A stretch of 64,000 nt of DNA from the NCBI RefSeq assembly GCF_025263485.1, contig NZ_CP079863.1, positions 1,984,001 through 2,048,000 on the forward strand, in the 5' to 3' direction. This stretch comes from Mycobacterium sp. SMC-2. Its GTDB lineage: Bacteria > Actinomycetota > Actinomycetes > Mycobacteriales > Mycobacteriaceae. The translations under genes and the position numbers were made by a program. The notes beneath the pieces are model-generated. The model had not been told where the DNA came from, did no database searches, and worked only from the letters and a program-made list of their open reading frames with translations. The first letter of the stretch is position 1, and every line of letters begins with the position of its first letter. Below, piece by piece: positions 46,021 through 55,177 of this stretch.

Positions 46021-48816
46021 GTGATCGATACGCTGACGATTGCCAAGTTGTCGACCTGGTCGATCAATTACTACAACGACACTGCTCGCGCCGTTCTCGA
46101 TGCCCAGAAGGCCGGCGGCGGCCTGGGAGAGTACTACTCCGAACATGACACCCGTACACCCGTTTGGCTGTGCGCTGGTGATACCCGTCGCGCTGCCGAG
46201 CTGGTTGGGTTGTCGGATCTCGAACGGGTTGGTGGAGAGGCCGATCCCGATGCGGTCGAGCGGTGGCTGGTCGGCGGTGAGGCGCCCAACGGTGCATCGG
46301 GTCGCGGGTTCCGCAACGGGAGCGTGCATGGTTTCGATCTGACGTTCTGTGCGCCGAAGTCGGTGTCGTTGATCCGCGCGATCCGGGCCGACGACGTAGC
46401 CGATAAAGCGATCGTGGACGCCCATGCGACGGCGATCTCCGAGGCGATGGAATACCTTGCGAACCATGCCGGATACACCCGCGTGCACAACCCGGCGACG
46501 GGGGAGAAAGACCTCGTACGGCTGCCCGGCATAGTGGCAATTGCCTACCAGCACGAGACCTCCCGAACCGGCGATCCACACCTGCACACCCACGTCGTCG
46601 TGCCCAACCGCCAAGCCCGCGACGACGGACAACTGGTGTCGATCGATGGCACGTCGCTCTACCACGAGGCGAAGACCGCCGGGGTCATCTATCAGGCGAC
46701 GCTGCGCCGCGAACTGCACCACTCATTGGGCTACGAATGGTTGCCCGTCGACTCCAGAACCGGCATGGCCGAAGTGGCCGGCATCCACCAGACCAGCATC
46801 ACCGCGTGGTCACAACGGTCCTCCCAACTACGCGAGTGGGCGGCTGGAAATCTTGCCGTGAACGAGAGCGGCGAGCCGACGGCATCCCAGCTCGCAGCGG
46901 CTCAAAAGGCCACCCGCCCAGGCAAGCCCGAACAACTCGGGTGGACCGAATTGCGGGCCGGATGGCGGACCGACGAGCGCGGCCTCGTCATCGATTCGGC
47001 GGCGCACCGCCTAGCGCGCCGTGACCGTCTCGGAGCGAGCGGGCCACGGTTCGACCGGCACCGGATCACCGATGCTGCCGCCACGATCGAGAAGGCCGCC
47101 TTCACCCGCGCCGACCTCGTCGAGGTCATCGGCGCCCAACTTCCTGTCGATACCGGCCGCTCGCCATGTGAGCTGGTCGAGCAAGCCGTCGCCGAGATCG
47201 CGGTGCGGTTGACCGCCCCACGCGAGGCACATCAGCGTGAGGGGCACGAGCGGTTCACCCTCGACTTGATCCTGGCCGAAGAAGCCGCCGTACTCGACCT
47301 TGTCGACGCCCAAGATCCCCGGTCCATACTGTGGGGCTTGCCGAGCGACCTCAACGGGTTATCGCCGGATCAACAACGCGCAGTGGAAAACATCGCCGTC
47401 TCACCGTGGTTAGTGCAACCCCTGAGCGCCCCTGCCGGAGCTGGCAAGACCACCTCCATGCGGGCTTTGGTGGCGATGGCTCGTCGCCGCCGTGACAGCC
47501 GGGTCATCGTGTTGGCGCTGACGGGCAATGCGGTTGATGTCGCGGTCCGCGAAGGCGCCGGCGACACCGGCTATACGATCGCCAAAGCCTTGCGCGATAT
47601 CGACAACCACAAACTGACTCTGAACGCTCAGGACTTGGTCATCGTCGACGAAGCAGGCATGGTCGGCACCGACGACCTACGGCGCCTCCTCACCGCCACC
47701 ACCACCGCGGGCGCCAAGACCGTGCTCGTCGGAGATCAGCACCAGCTCGCCCCGGTCAAGGCCCGCGGCGGCATCTTCGCCCAACTCTGCACCGACCTGC
47801 CTTGGACGCAAAAGCTGTCGGAAGTGTGGCGCATGCGCGACCCGGAGGAGCGGAGCGCCTCCCTTGCCCTGCGCGATGGCGGACCGGCCCCGGTACGGCG
47901 CGCCATCGAGTGGTACCGAAAGAACGACCGCCTGCATGCCGGAGACCAAATCGCCATGGCTGCAGGAGCTTTAGACGCCTACAGACGAGACATTGAGGCC
48001 GGCAAAGACAGCCTCCTCGTGACCGACATTAAGGAGATGGCCGACGCCCTGAACCAACGGACCCACAACGACACCATCGACCCGAACGCGCCAGTCGTGA
48101 CCGCCGCACGTGGACATCAGATCGCTCTCGGCGACCTGATCATCAGCCGCCGCAACGACCCCACCATCCCTGTCTTCCACGCCGCGGAAAAGACTCAGCA
48201 TGCTGACCCGGTGCGGAACGGAAACCGTTGGTGCGTTTACGCTATCGATCCTGACAACCAGCGCATCGCCGCCCGCCGCGTCAGCGACGGCGCTCGCACC
48301 GTTTTCACTGGCGACTACCTCCGCGAACACATCACCTACGGTTACGCCATCACCGTCCACTCCGCACAAGGCGCGACCGCCGAAACTGCCCACGCGGTCC
48401 TCAGTGAGCAGACCACCCGCGGACTGTTTTATGTGGCGATGAGCCGAGGACGCGGAGCCAACACCGCATATCTCACCCAGCAGTCTGGCGACTACGACCA
48501 CGTCAGTCACCGCTCGAGACCCGACCGTCATACGGCGTCGCGCGACACGCGTCGACAGGCCGCGCAGCTCGTTCGCCGGATCGTTGCCAACGACTCGGAT
48601 CACGCCCGCACCGCTCACGACATTGCATCGGAGTCAGGCAATTCGGTGTCGCTTGAGCACCTTTCGTCTCTGCGGTCTCGACAGCTGCGACAGATCGAGC
48701 AGCGAAGGGCGTCATATTGGGAATGGCAACGCAGTCGTACAAAAGCCGGCCACGAGGTGTATCGCGGGAAAGGCCGAAGCCGTCAACCAGGACTCGACGA
48801 CGGAATCGAACTCTAG
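46021..48816 (+). CDS. MobF-family relaxase with TraI-like helicase domain
   Basis: This 931-residue protein is a TrwC/TraI-type conjugative relaxase. The N-terminal relaxase has candidate catalytic tyrosines Tyr17/Tyr18 in SINYYND and the three-histidine metal motif HLHTH (His187, 189, 191). The C-terminal RecD/TraI-like helicase has Walker [11 protein letters not shown] (about 472-480), Walker [10 protein letters not shown] and motif [12 protein letters not shown]. The GTG at 46021 gives the usual family N-terminus. It nicks oriT and unwinds DNA for transfer. With no secretion system genes, the element is mobilizable rather than self-transmissible. Confidence 0.93.
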   Translation: MIDTLTIAKLSTWSINYYNDTARAVLDAQKAGGGLGEYYSEHDTRTPVWLCAGDTRRAAELVGLSDLERVGGEADPDAVERWLVGGEAPNGASGRGFRNGSVHGFDLTFCAPKSVSLIRAIRADDVADKAIVDAHATAISEAMEYLANHAGYTRVHNPATGEKDLVRLPGIVAIAYQHETSRTGDPHLHTHVVVPNRQARDDGQLVSIDGTSLYHEAKTAGVIYQATLRRELHHSLGYEWLPVDSRTGMAEVAGIHQTSITAWSQRSSQLREWAAGNLAVNESGEPTASQLAAAQKATRPGKPEQLGWTELRAGWRTDERGLVIDSAAHRLARRDRLGASGPRFDRHRITDAAATIEKAAFTRADLVEVIGAQLPVDTGRSPCELVEQAVAEIAVRLTAPREAHQREGHERFTLDLILAEEAAVLDLVDAQDPRSILWGLPSDLNGLSPDQQRAVENIAVSPWLVQPLSAPAGAGKTTSMRALVAMARRRRDSRVIVLALTGNAVDVAVREGAGDTGYTIAKALRDIDNHKLTLNAQDLVIVDEAGMVGTDDLRRLLTATTTAGAKTVLVGDQHQLAPVKARGGIFAQLCTDLPWTQKLSEVWRMRDPEERSASLALRDGGPAPVRRAIEWYRKNDRLHAGDQIAMAAGALDAYRRDIEAGKDSLLVTDIKEMADALNQRTHNDTIDPNAPVVTAARGHQIALGDLIISRRNDPTIPVFHAAEKTQHADPVRNGNRWCVYAIDPDNQRIAARRVSDGARTVFTGDYLREHITYGYAITVHSAQGATAETAHAVLSEQTTRGLFYVAMSRGRGANTAYLTQQSGDYDHVSHRSRPDRHTASRDTRRQAAQLVRRIVANDSDHARTAHDIASESGNSVSLEHLSSLRSRQLRQIEQRRASYWEWQRSRTKAGHEVYRGKGRSRQPGLDDGIEL

Positions 48817-49345
48817 ATTCAACATCCGAACGAGGACCGAGCAGCCGGGGCTCCTCAACCGACGACAACGCGGTCCATTCAGGACTGGCGGTATGGCCCG
48901 TCCCGCCACCGCAACAACGCATCGCCGAGTGAGCTATCCGAACTTATCTACTGCTGTTGAAGAATGCTGAAGCGCGGGTCTCTGGACGGGAGCCTTTTAG
49001 CGTTGCGTGTCGTTCGATCGCCGTGCACATTTGGGTCAATAGATCCTGCGGGGCAGACCGACGTGGCGGCACCCATCCGCTGTGTGCCCGTGCGTCGATT
49101 GCGAACTCTAGGCTGATGTCCTCAGCGAGGCCTGACGTCTCTACGGACTGCTATAAATTCAGCCGTGCCCACTTAGGGTCGGAACCTCAGATCGACTGGC
49201 CGCAACACCAGGGCTAGCCTGATAGCGGTATCGACCCAGTGGCGAGTGAGTACACACCGATGAGCGCCCGAGAAGCGGCCATATGCTGCTCTATAGCTTA
49301 GGCCCCTGTTGATGCACTACACGCTGAGACCGATAGGAATCCAAC
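48817..49345. other. Non-coding stretch before the AIPR gene
   Basis: No gene is supported in these 529 bases. GC content is lower than the core genome, marking the start of a foreign segment. TATAGCT-like sequence around 49,294 may be a -10 element for the AIPR gene, 45 bases upstream of its ATG. A small ORF at 48957-49217 has no recognisable features. Confidence 0.45.
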
Positions 49346-51052
49346 ATGGACCCCCTGATTAACGGCTTATTCAAAGACTTCAGGCAAAGCAACGAGTTGG
49401 TCCACATGGATGACTCAGATGCATTCGAGTTATTCGCCGCAACTCTGATCTTGCGAGACGATCTCCTAGACCAAGTCGAGATGACCGACCTTCTCCTAGA
49501 CAAGGACACAATCGGTATCGATATCGCCCTTCTTGAAATTAACGGGGAGCTTGTCGCCGACGAAGGCGATGTGGACGAAGTGTGCACGGGAAAGAGCTCG
49601 ATCAGCGTCGCCCTCACACTAATGCAGGTGAAGACTTCTACCACCGTCGATAGTAAAGAGATCTTGAATTTCGGTGACACTGTGAAGAAGGTATTATCTA
49701 ATAAAGTCTCCGATGTCTACCCAAAACTCCGAGCAATATCACAGGCTCTGTTCCGGGTATACGACGGCTACGCCTCCAAGCTCAAGGAAAGGCCGCGAAT
49801 CAACCTCGCTTACGTTTCGACTGCGAACGATGCTGCTCTGGAGGATTCAAATGTTAGGGACCGGGTAGGTACCGTAAGGACCGATTTGCGCTCTCTTCCT
49901 TATGTTGGAGAGTTGACCTTTGATCTCTACGGCGCGACTCGCGTTTATGAGGCTTCGCGCCGGAAACTTCAGGCAAATGAGACCGAGATTCTACTGGAAA
50001 AAGCCGTAAATCTGCCGAAAATGCCCGGCATAGACCAAGCCATTCTCGGCGTCCTATCGATCCGCGAGTTGCTTAAGCTAATTCGGAACTCGGACGGTTC
50101 CCTCAATGAATCAGTCTTTTACGACAATGTTCGTGGCTTCAAGGGTACTGAAAATGTAGTAAACAAGCAGATTATCCAGACCCTGGGCTCAGAGTCACGC
50201 TCTCTATTACCGGTTCTGAATAACGGTGTAACTGTTGTTGCGCGGTCATATGCCCCGAAACCTGGTGATGCCATTTCATTGGCCGGGTACCAAGTCGTGA
50301 ATGGATGTCAGACGAGCCATTGCATTTTTCTTGAATCCGAGGATCTGGGCGAGGCTACTGAAGCCATATTTGTGCCCATTCGGCTTGTAGTGACCGAAGA
50401 TGAGGACGTAGCCACTAGAATAATTCGAGCCACCAATTCGCAAACGGCAGTAACCGATAGCGACTTGATTGCTCTAACTAAGTTCCAGAGGAAGCTCGAA
50501 GACTTTTATCTTCAGGATCAGTTGAAAGTTGGGCTTACCTACGAACGTCGCGGCGGTCAATTTTACTATCGAGACGTGACCCGTACCCGCATAGTCACAA
50601 TAAGTGAGCAAATCCGCGCGGTCGCAGCCACATTCTTGGATCTACCGCATCTCGCAGCACGGTATCCTAAACGCCTCTACGAGGAGGTGGGCGATTCGAT
50701 TTTTGACGATGATCACCGCCTAGCGCCGTACGTCGCGTCCGCATACGCCGCGTACCGGCTTGAGACAGCATTTAGGACCAATCTAGAGGCGGAATACAAG
50801 CCGATTAGATATCATATCCTCACCGCTTACAAATATGAGGTGTTGGGCGCCTCGAAAACGCCATTAAATAGCAAGCAAATCGATTCTTCAAGTGAAAAGC
50901 TCGTTGACTCATTAAGGCAACCGGATTATGTTTCCATATTTCGCAAGGCTGCACAGCGGATAGTGCAGTCCGCTGGAGGGCAACTACCTACAGGGGACCG
51001 GCTAAAACGTCAGCCTTTCACACTCTCGATGATCAAAGATATTTTGAGTTAG
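49346..51052 (+). CDS. AIPR-family (abortive infection phage resistance) protein
   Basis: This 568-residue protein has the AIPR signature: RGFKGTENVVNKQIIQTL, then LPVLNNGVTVVAR (about residues 285-297) and YQVVNGCQTSH (about 313-323). The N-terminal 100 residues resemble a PD-(D/E)xK nuclease core, with GIDIALLEI (about 57-65) and LMQVKTS (about 92-98, Gln-Val-Lys). AIPR proteins were named from a lactococcal phage-resistance system and occur in restriction-like defence loci. The codon use and GC are lower than the neighbours, so it was acquired recently. The HEPN-like gene follows 155 bp downstream. Confidence 0.85.
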   Translation: MDPLINGLFKDFRQSNELVHMDDSDAFELFAATLILRDDLLDQVEMTDLLLDKDTIGIDIALLEINGELVADEGDVDEVCTGKSSISVALTLMQVKTSTTVDSKEILNFGDTVKKVLSNKVSDVYPKLRAISQALFRVYDGYASKLKERPRINLAYVSTANDAALEDSNVRDRVGTVRTDLRSLPYVGELTFDLYGATRVYEASRRKLQANETEILLEKAVNLPKMPGIDQAILGVLSIRELLKLIRNSDGSLNESVFYDNVRGFKGTENVVNKQIIQTLGSESRSLLPVLNNGVTVVARSYAPKPGDAISLAGYQVVNGCQTSHCIFLESEDLGEATEAIFVPIRLVVTEDEDVATRIIRATNSQTAVTDSDLIALTKFQRKLEDFYLQDQLKVGLTYERRGGQFYYRDVTRTRIVTISEQIRAVAATFLDLPHLAARYPKRLYEEVGDSIFDDDHRLAPYVASAYAAYRLETAFRTNLEAEYKPIRYHILTAYKYEVLGASKTPLNSKQIDSSSEKLVDSLRQPDYVSIFRKAAQRIVQSAGGQLPTGDRLKRQPFTLSMIKDILS

Positions 51053-51207
51053 CAAACGAGAAACGAATCGATCTCGATTACGAAGGATGAATCGACGTAG
51101 ATCATCTGCGCCATCGGCGAGATCTTGGAAGAGGCCGATCGACAACTCGCCAAGGTTCAGCGTTGCAGAGGTGAACGGCGCGAACCAGCCTCAACGAATG
51201 GAGCGAT

Positions 51208-52218
51208 GTGGACCGTCTGGAGCGTACGGTCGTCCAGCTCGTCGAGGCTCGCCGTCTAACCGACTTTGGCGATGTTGCTCATGCAAGGTTGGCATTGCTT
51301 CTGCTCGACAATGCGGCCGAAACTCTGCTCGACAGAAGGGCTGACTTAGCGCTTGACGAGGCCAAGATGTATAGCAATGCACTTCGAAGCCTTGGGCCTG
51401 TCGGCGAGGACGATCCTGAAGAGTTAAAGGCATTTCGGGCAGAGCTAGCGTCGAAGACCGTCTCGGAAAAGACGCGCCACAAGATCGAGCGGAACTTCTC
51501 TGACCTGGTCAAGTATGTTTTTTCTCAGCCAGATTGTGGCATGGAGCCAGAACTGGCCGCGTGCATCAATGCGTTGCATCGTTTTCGCAATGACGCGCAT
51601 CATCGAGACTTCGTGCGTGCAGATGTCCTTGGCCCAGCCAACGAGATTTATTTCTACCTCTGCTGCCGGCTGCTGAAGGCGCAGAAATTCGTCATGATGG
51701 CGATGGGTGACCCTCCTTCGGTCGTAGCTGAGTTGCTTCCGGACTTGCCTGAGAATTCGATCTGGATGAACGAGAAGACGCTTGGTGACCTGGTCGCGGA
51801 CGAACTAATTGCGCGGCACGATCTCGATCATGGGGGGATCGCGTTGGCACTCTCAGCGCATTTGACTGCGCGGGTCGCCTTAGTCGAGGCAGACCTCGAT
51901 GAGTTTATGAAATTTATGGGTTATGCAGCCGACAGGTCACTCGGACTTCGCGTGATTCAGTTGGTTCCGCTCAGAGCCAGCGGACCAGAGTGGCCCGAAG
52001 ACTTCTTGACCCGGCAAATTGCTGTAACTGAGGGGGTCATCCGTGCTTGGGCGCAGCGCGCGGGCGAGATAGCGGAGGTCTCGTCGGCCCAAGACGCCCT
52101 ACGCAAGTTCGACGAAGTCGAGTCAGCTATTGCCCGATTCGAAGATCAACTTCAGCCGTTCATGCGCGCCATTGACCGCGAGATCCAACACGAAATTGAT
52201 CTAATTCGTGGCAAGTAG
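51208..52218 (+). CDS. HEPN-like helical protein, candidate partner of AIPR
   Basis: This 336-residue protein is almost wholly helical and I know no named family for it. In the first half it carries RFRNDAHHRDFVR: Arg127 followed after four residues by His132 with Asn directly after the Arg, matching the RX4-6H motif of HEPN ribonucleases. The second half is long amphipathic helices (VESAIARFEDQLQPFM). The GTG start is 155 bp after the AIPR stop on the same strand. HEPN RNases are common effectors of abortive phage defence, so a role with AIPR is likely but inferred. Confidence 0.62.
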   Translation: MDRLERTVVQLVEARRLTDFGDVAHARLALLLLDNAAETLLDRRADLALDEAKMYSNALRSLGPVGEDDPEELKAFRAELASKTVSEKTRHKIERNFSDLVKYVFSQPDCGMEPELAACINALHRFRNDAHHRDFVRADVLGPANEIYFYLCCRLLKAQKFVMMAMGDPPSVVAELLPDLPENSIWMNEKTLGDLVADELIARHDLDHGGIALALSAHLTARVALVEADLDEFMKFMGYAADRSLGLRVIQLVPLRASGPEWPEDFLTRQIAVTEGVIRAWAQRAGEIAEVSSAQDALRKFDEVESAIARFEDQLQPFMRAIDREIQHEIDLIRGK

Positions 52219-52286
52219 GCGATGCTGCCGCTCCTGCCCCAAGCGCGGTCTATTGGCGTGACAGTGTTGTCGAGTGACGGGAGTGC

Positions 52287-52595
52287 TCAACTCCGTGAGG
52301 CGTACATCGGAACGTCGGTCAATCGGTCAATGTCGCGACGGAATCCTTCCTTGACAGACTCCGACGCGCCGCCAGCCTGCACAGATCGCGCGACTTCTTC
52401 AAGGGCGTTAGGGTCCCATGACCTCCAGTTGGACCCGTAGCGTTCAGCCAGGCTCTTCATGCCCTGGTCAATGAAGAATCGCAGCAGGTCGGCTTTGGCA
52501 CACCGCAGGGCGAAGGCGAGTCCCCGCAGCTCATCATCCATGCCCTGCGGCAGATGAAACGAACGCAGGACCATCGTGTCTGCATTCTCGGCCAT
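52287..52595 (-). CDS. Small ribbon-helix-helix-like protein
   Basis: This 102-residue protein begins with a segment like a ribbon-helix-helix DNA-binding domain: MVLRSFHLPQGMDDELRGLA (one strand, then a helix) followed by KADLLRFFIDQGMKSLAERY. RHH proteins bind DNA as dimers and often regulate toxins or plasmid functions. The ATG follows AAGGAGAG. A palindrome at 52617-52641 just upstream may be its own operator. It lies downstream of the flavin monooxygenase gene on the same strand. Assignment to a named family is uncertain. Confidence 0.6.
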   Translation of the reverse strand: MAENADTMVLRSFHLPQGMDDELRGLAFALRCAKADLLRFFIDQGMKSLAERYGSNWRSWDPNALEEVARSVQAGGASESVKEGFRRDIDRLTDVPMYASRS

Positions 52596-52616
52596 GTCGC
52601 TCTCCTTGTTAGCTCT

Positions 52617-52641
52617 TCATATACACATATATAGGTATATG
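52617..52641. promoter_or_regulatory. AT-rich palindrome upstream of the RHH-like gene
   Basis: TCATATACACATATATAGGTATATG contains the inverted halves CATATAC and GTATATG around ACATATATAG. Strong AT-richness in a GC-rich genome and its place 22 bases before the ATG suggest a promoter-operator. Confidence 0.45.
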
Positions 52642-52705
52642 CCTCTGTCGTGTTGTTGTCAACACCTTGCTTTTGCCCAGGTGTGAGCATGGACGTCCCG
52701 GACCG

Positions 52706-54127
52706 TTAGCAGTACTTCGAGAGAACGCGGTCAGCGAGCCAGCCCAGGCCCATCAGGTTTGTTGATGCGGGGCCTTGAATGGCCGCTAGCCCCGGAACGT
52801 GCAAACCCTCCGGGAAAGTCGCACCGCTGCCAGTGGTTCCGCGCACGCTGAGGTCGTACGCGATGGCCGACAGGATCTGCGGTTGCCCCCCTGGGGCGAA
52901 GGCGGAGCGTAGCGGTGACTTCATAAAGAAGTCGTCTACGAATCCCCAGCGATCGAATCCGCGGGCATCGATGATGACGGTTCCGGGTCGTCTGACTATT
53001 GGTGGTGCTGGCGTTCTGCCGACGCGCGGGATTAGGGGAACCCCTGGGAGCAGGCCTGCGAGTAGCCGCGGGCGGGACGCGGACGCCATCGCCTGCGCAG
53101 GGTCCGGCGGTGCATCCATCTCGAGCTCGAGCAGGTCTGGCATTCCGGGGCCGCCGGGGCCGACAATGCGATAGCGGAGCGCGTTGTAGCACTCGTATGT
53201 GATGTTGTCGGAAACGAGGTTTCGCAGCACGTAGTCCCAGACCACGGCTGCGGTAGTGCGAGCTAGAAAGGCTTTGCGGACGTGGGGTACGAGGGCTCCC
53301 CACGCAACATCGTCTGTGAAGAGTCGGTCCTCGAACGGGCCGTCATGGCGCGCAAACAAGGTCGCCTCACGTCCGATGATGGTGATAGGAAGGGTCGTGA
53401 GGCCTTTGCGCGCGAACCAATACGCGATCGCCGCAGCGGTGCCGCCAGCGCCGATGATCACTACCGACGGATCTGGGTCGAGACTAAGCAGGCGCTGCAT
53501 TTGCAGACTGGATCCCGGGTGCCAGAACGTGCGACCGTCGAAAACACGGCCGTTGGCGCCGGGAAGCGCAGGTAGTGGTCGGCCGCTCCCTGTAATCACC
53601 ACGCCGTCATAGTCGCGCGATGTAATCGCGCCAAGCGAGTCGGTGGAATCGATCCGCCACATCCGTTTGACAGGATCGAAGTCAACGGCGGAAACCGTAT
53701 TTCGAATCAAGTTCGCTGCGCCTCGATTAACGGCCTTATCGACGGCATATTCGAGGTAGCTTGCGAAGTCGACGTGTCGAGGTGGATGACGGCCGTTGAC
53801 GACCCAGTCACGATAGCGTGAGGGTCCTGTTGAGTTGATCGCGAACGATTGCCACGAGAAATCGCCGACCATCGCTTGCGTCACACCAGCGCCGTAGCTC
53901 GCGGTGTCGTACGGGAAACCGAGGTCTCGCTCGGCCAAGGTGCAGAGCGGTTGCACTCCGTCCGTGTATCCGATGGATCCACGCCACGCGGCCCCTACCT
54001 GCTCACGATCGTAGAGATCAATGTGCGGGGGCGGCGTGGGATGCTGCGCCGCGCGAAGGGCCGCAGCCTTCGCGGCGATGGCCGCCCCTTTCGGGCCGGC
54101 GCCGATAACAGCGAGTCGTTGGGCCAC
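52706..54127 (-). CDS. FAD/NAD(P)-binding monooxygenase, SidA/IucD/PvdA-like
   Basis: This 473-residue flavoprotein has an N-terminal FAD-binding Rossmann motif (AVIGAGPKGAAIAAKAAAL, residues 5-23) and a second nucleotide-binding motif in the middle (VVIIGAGGTAAAIAYWFA), the layout of N-hydroxylating and Baeyer-Villiger-type flavin monooxygenases. Members of this group hydroxylate ornithine or lysine for siderophores, but the substrate here is unknown and no siderophore genes are near. The GTG start follows GAGGAGAGG. An IS21-family insertion lies 129 bp upstream and has cut the gene off from its original upstream sequence. Confidence 0.75.
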   Translation of the reverse strand: MAQRLAVIGAGPKGAAIAAKAAALRAAQHPTPPPHIDLYDREQVGAAWRGSIGYTDGVQPLCTLAERDLGFPYDTASYGAGVTQAMVGDFSWQSFAINSTGPSRYRDWVVNGRHPPRHVDFASYLEYAVDKAVNRGAANLIRNTVSAVDFDPVKRMWRIDSTDSLGAITSRDYDGVVITGSGRPLPALPGANGRVFDGRTFWHPGSSLQMQRLLSLDPDPSVVIIGAGGTAAAIAYWFARKGLTTLPITIIGREATLFARHDGPFEDRLFTDDVAWGALVPHVRKAFLARTTAAVVWDYVLRNLVSDNITYECYNALRYRIVGPGGPGMPDLLELEMDAPPDPAQAMASASRPRLLAGLLPGVPLIPRVGRTPAPPIVRRPGTVIIDARGFDRWGFVDDFFMKSPLRSAFAPGGQPQILSAIAYDLSVRGTTGSGATFPEGLHVPGLAAIQGPASTNLMGLGWLADRVLSKYC

Positions 54128-54249
54128 GTCGCTTTACCTCTCCTCGATCGCCGCGACAGTGTCGCATTGCTCCAGCGGTTCGCGCCGTACTATTGGCTCG
54201 GATGAACCGTGGGGGCCCCACTTTTATAGGCGAATACGACTCGTCCGTG

Positions 54250-54256
54250 GGCTCTC
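54250..54256 (+). repeat. Left 7-bp target-site duplication GGCTCTC of the IS21-family element
   Basis: GGCTCTC at 54250-54256 is directly repeated at 56891-56897 on the other side of the insertion. IS21-family elements make short duplications of about 4-8 bp, so this fits a single insertion event. Confidence 0.75.
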
Positions 54257-54361
54257 TGTCGCTTGCCAGGGTGATGGGACCACCGTTTTGCCATGAGCAT
54301 GGGACCGGTTGTTTCCGGTTGCTGGCCGTGGGGTGATGGTGACTGATGACCTGGCTGCTGG

Positions 54362-55177
54362 TCAATTCGGCTGGTCCGAATTGACCGGCTTTCGAGGACG
54401 GGGTTTCTGGCGTTGCCGGTAGGACTCGCCCTCGACGACGAGTTCGTAGGCCGCGGATTGGAGCCGGTCCATCGCCGACTGGGCCAGGAGTGGGTCGGCC
54501 ATCATGGTGAGGATCTCCGGTGGTTCGCGGTTGCTGGTGATGACCGTTGATGCGGTGCGGTGGCGTTCCACGATGAGCTCGTAGAAGTCATTGGTCTCGG
54601 TGGCCTCAAGCCGGTGCAACGCGAGGTCATCGATGATGAGCAGCTCGACGCGGTGTAGTTTGCGCATCTCGTCTTCATAGCTGCCGTCTAGCCGTGCTCC
54701 GCGGAGGCGTTTGAACAGTTTGTCGGCGCGTTCGGTATGCACGCTGTGGTGACGTCGCACGGCGATGTGGCCTAATGCGTTGGCCAGGAACGTTTTTCCG
54801 ACTCCGACCGGTCCCATGATGAGCACGTTGTAGGCGTCGGCCAGAAACCGCAGCGAGGTCAACTCTGCCCATAGTTGGCGGTCGTAGCTGACCGCGGCGG
54901 TGTCATCCCAGGCCTGCAGCTGCATCTGCGGATCCAATTGTGCTGTCTTGGCGCGGCGGGCGGCGGACTCGCGGTCGCGGCGGGTGACCTCATCGGCTAG
55001 CAGCATTTCCAGGAAGTCGTGGTGTGGCAGCCGATTCGATCGTGCCAGCGCGAGCCGTTCGGGCAGGGTGTCGAGCAGGCGGCCGAGCTTGAGGCGGCGC
55101 ATCAGCGCTTTGAGGTCTGCAGACACCTCGATCGGCTTGACCGCGGGGGTGGCATCGGGGCGGCGGGTTGTGCTCAT
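54362..55177 (-). CDS. istB: IstB-like transposase helper ATPase
   Basis: This 271-residue AAA+ ATPase has Walker A GPVGVGKTFLAN and Walker B LLIIDDLAL, plus the SNREPPEIL segment typical of IstB. It loads on target DNA and activates the IstA transposase. The ATG overlaps the istA stop (ATGA). Confidence 0.93.
   Translation of the reverse strand: MSTTRRPDATPAVKPIEVSADLKALMRRLKLGRLLDTLPERLALARSNRLPHHDFLEMLLADEVTRRDRESAARRAKTAQLDPQMQLQAWDDTAAVSYDRQLWAELTSLRFLADAYNVLIMGPVGVGKTFLANALGHIAVRRHHSVHTERADKLFKRLRGARLDGSYEDEMRKLHRVELLIIDDLALHRLEATETNDFYELIVERHRTASTVITSNREPPEILTMMADPLLAQSAMDRLQSAAYELVVEGESYRQRQKPRPRKPVNSDQPN

Noticed and set aside
51087..51344. ORF between AIPR and HEPN-like genes
   Set aside because: It overlaps the start of the HEPN-like gene in another frame and has no recognisable features; the gap may hold a decayed fragment.
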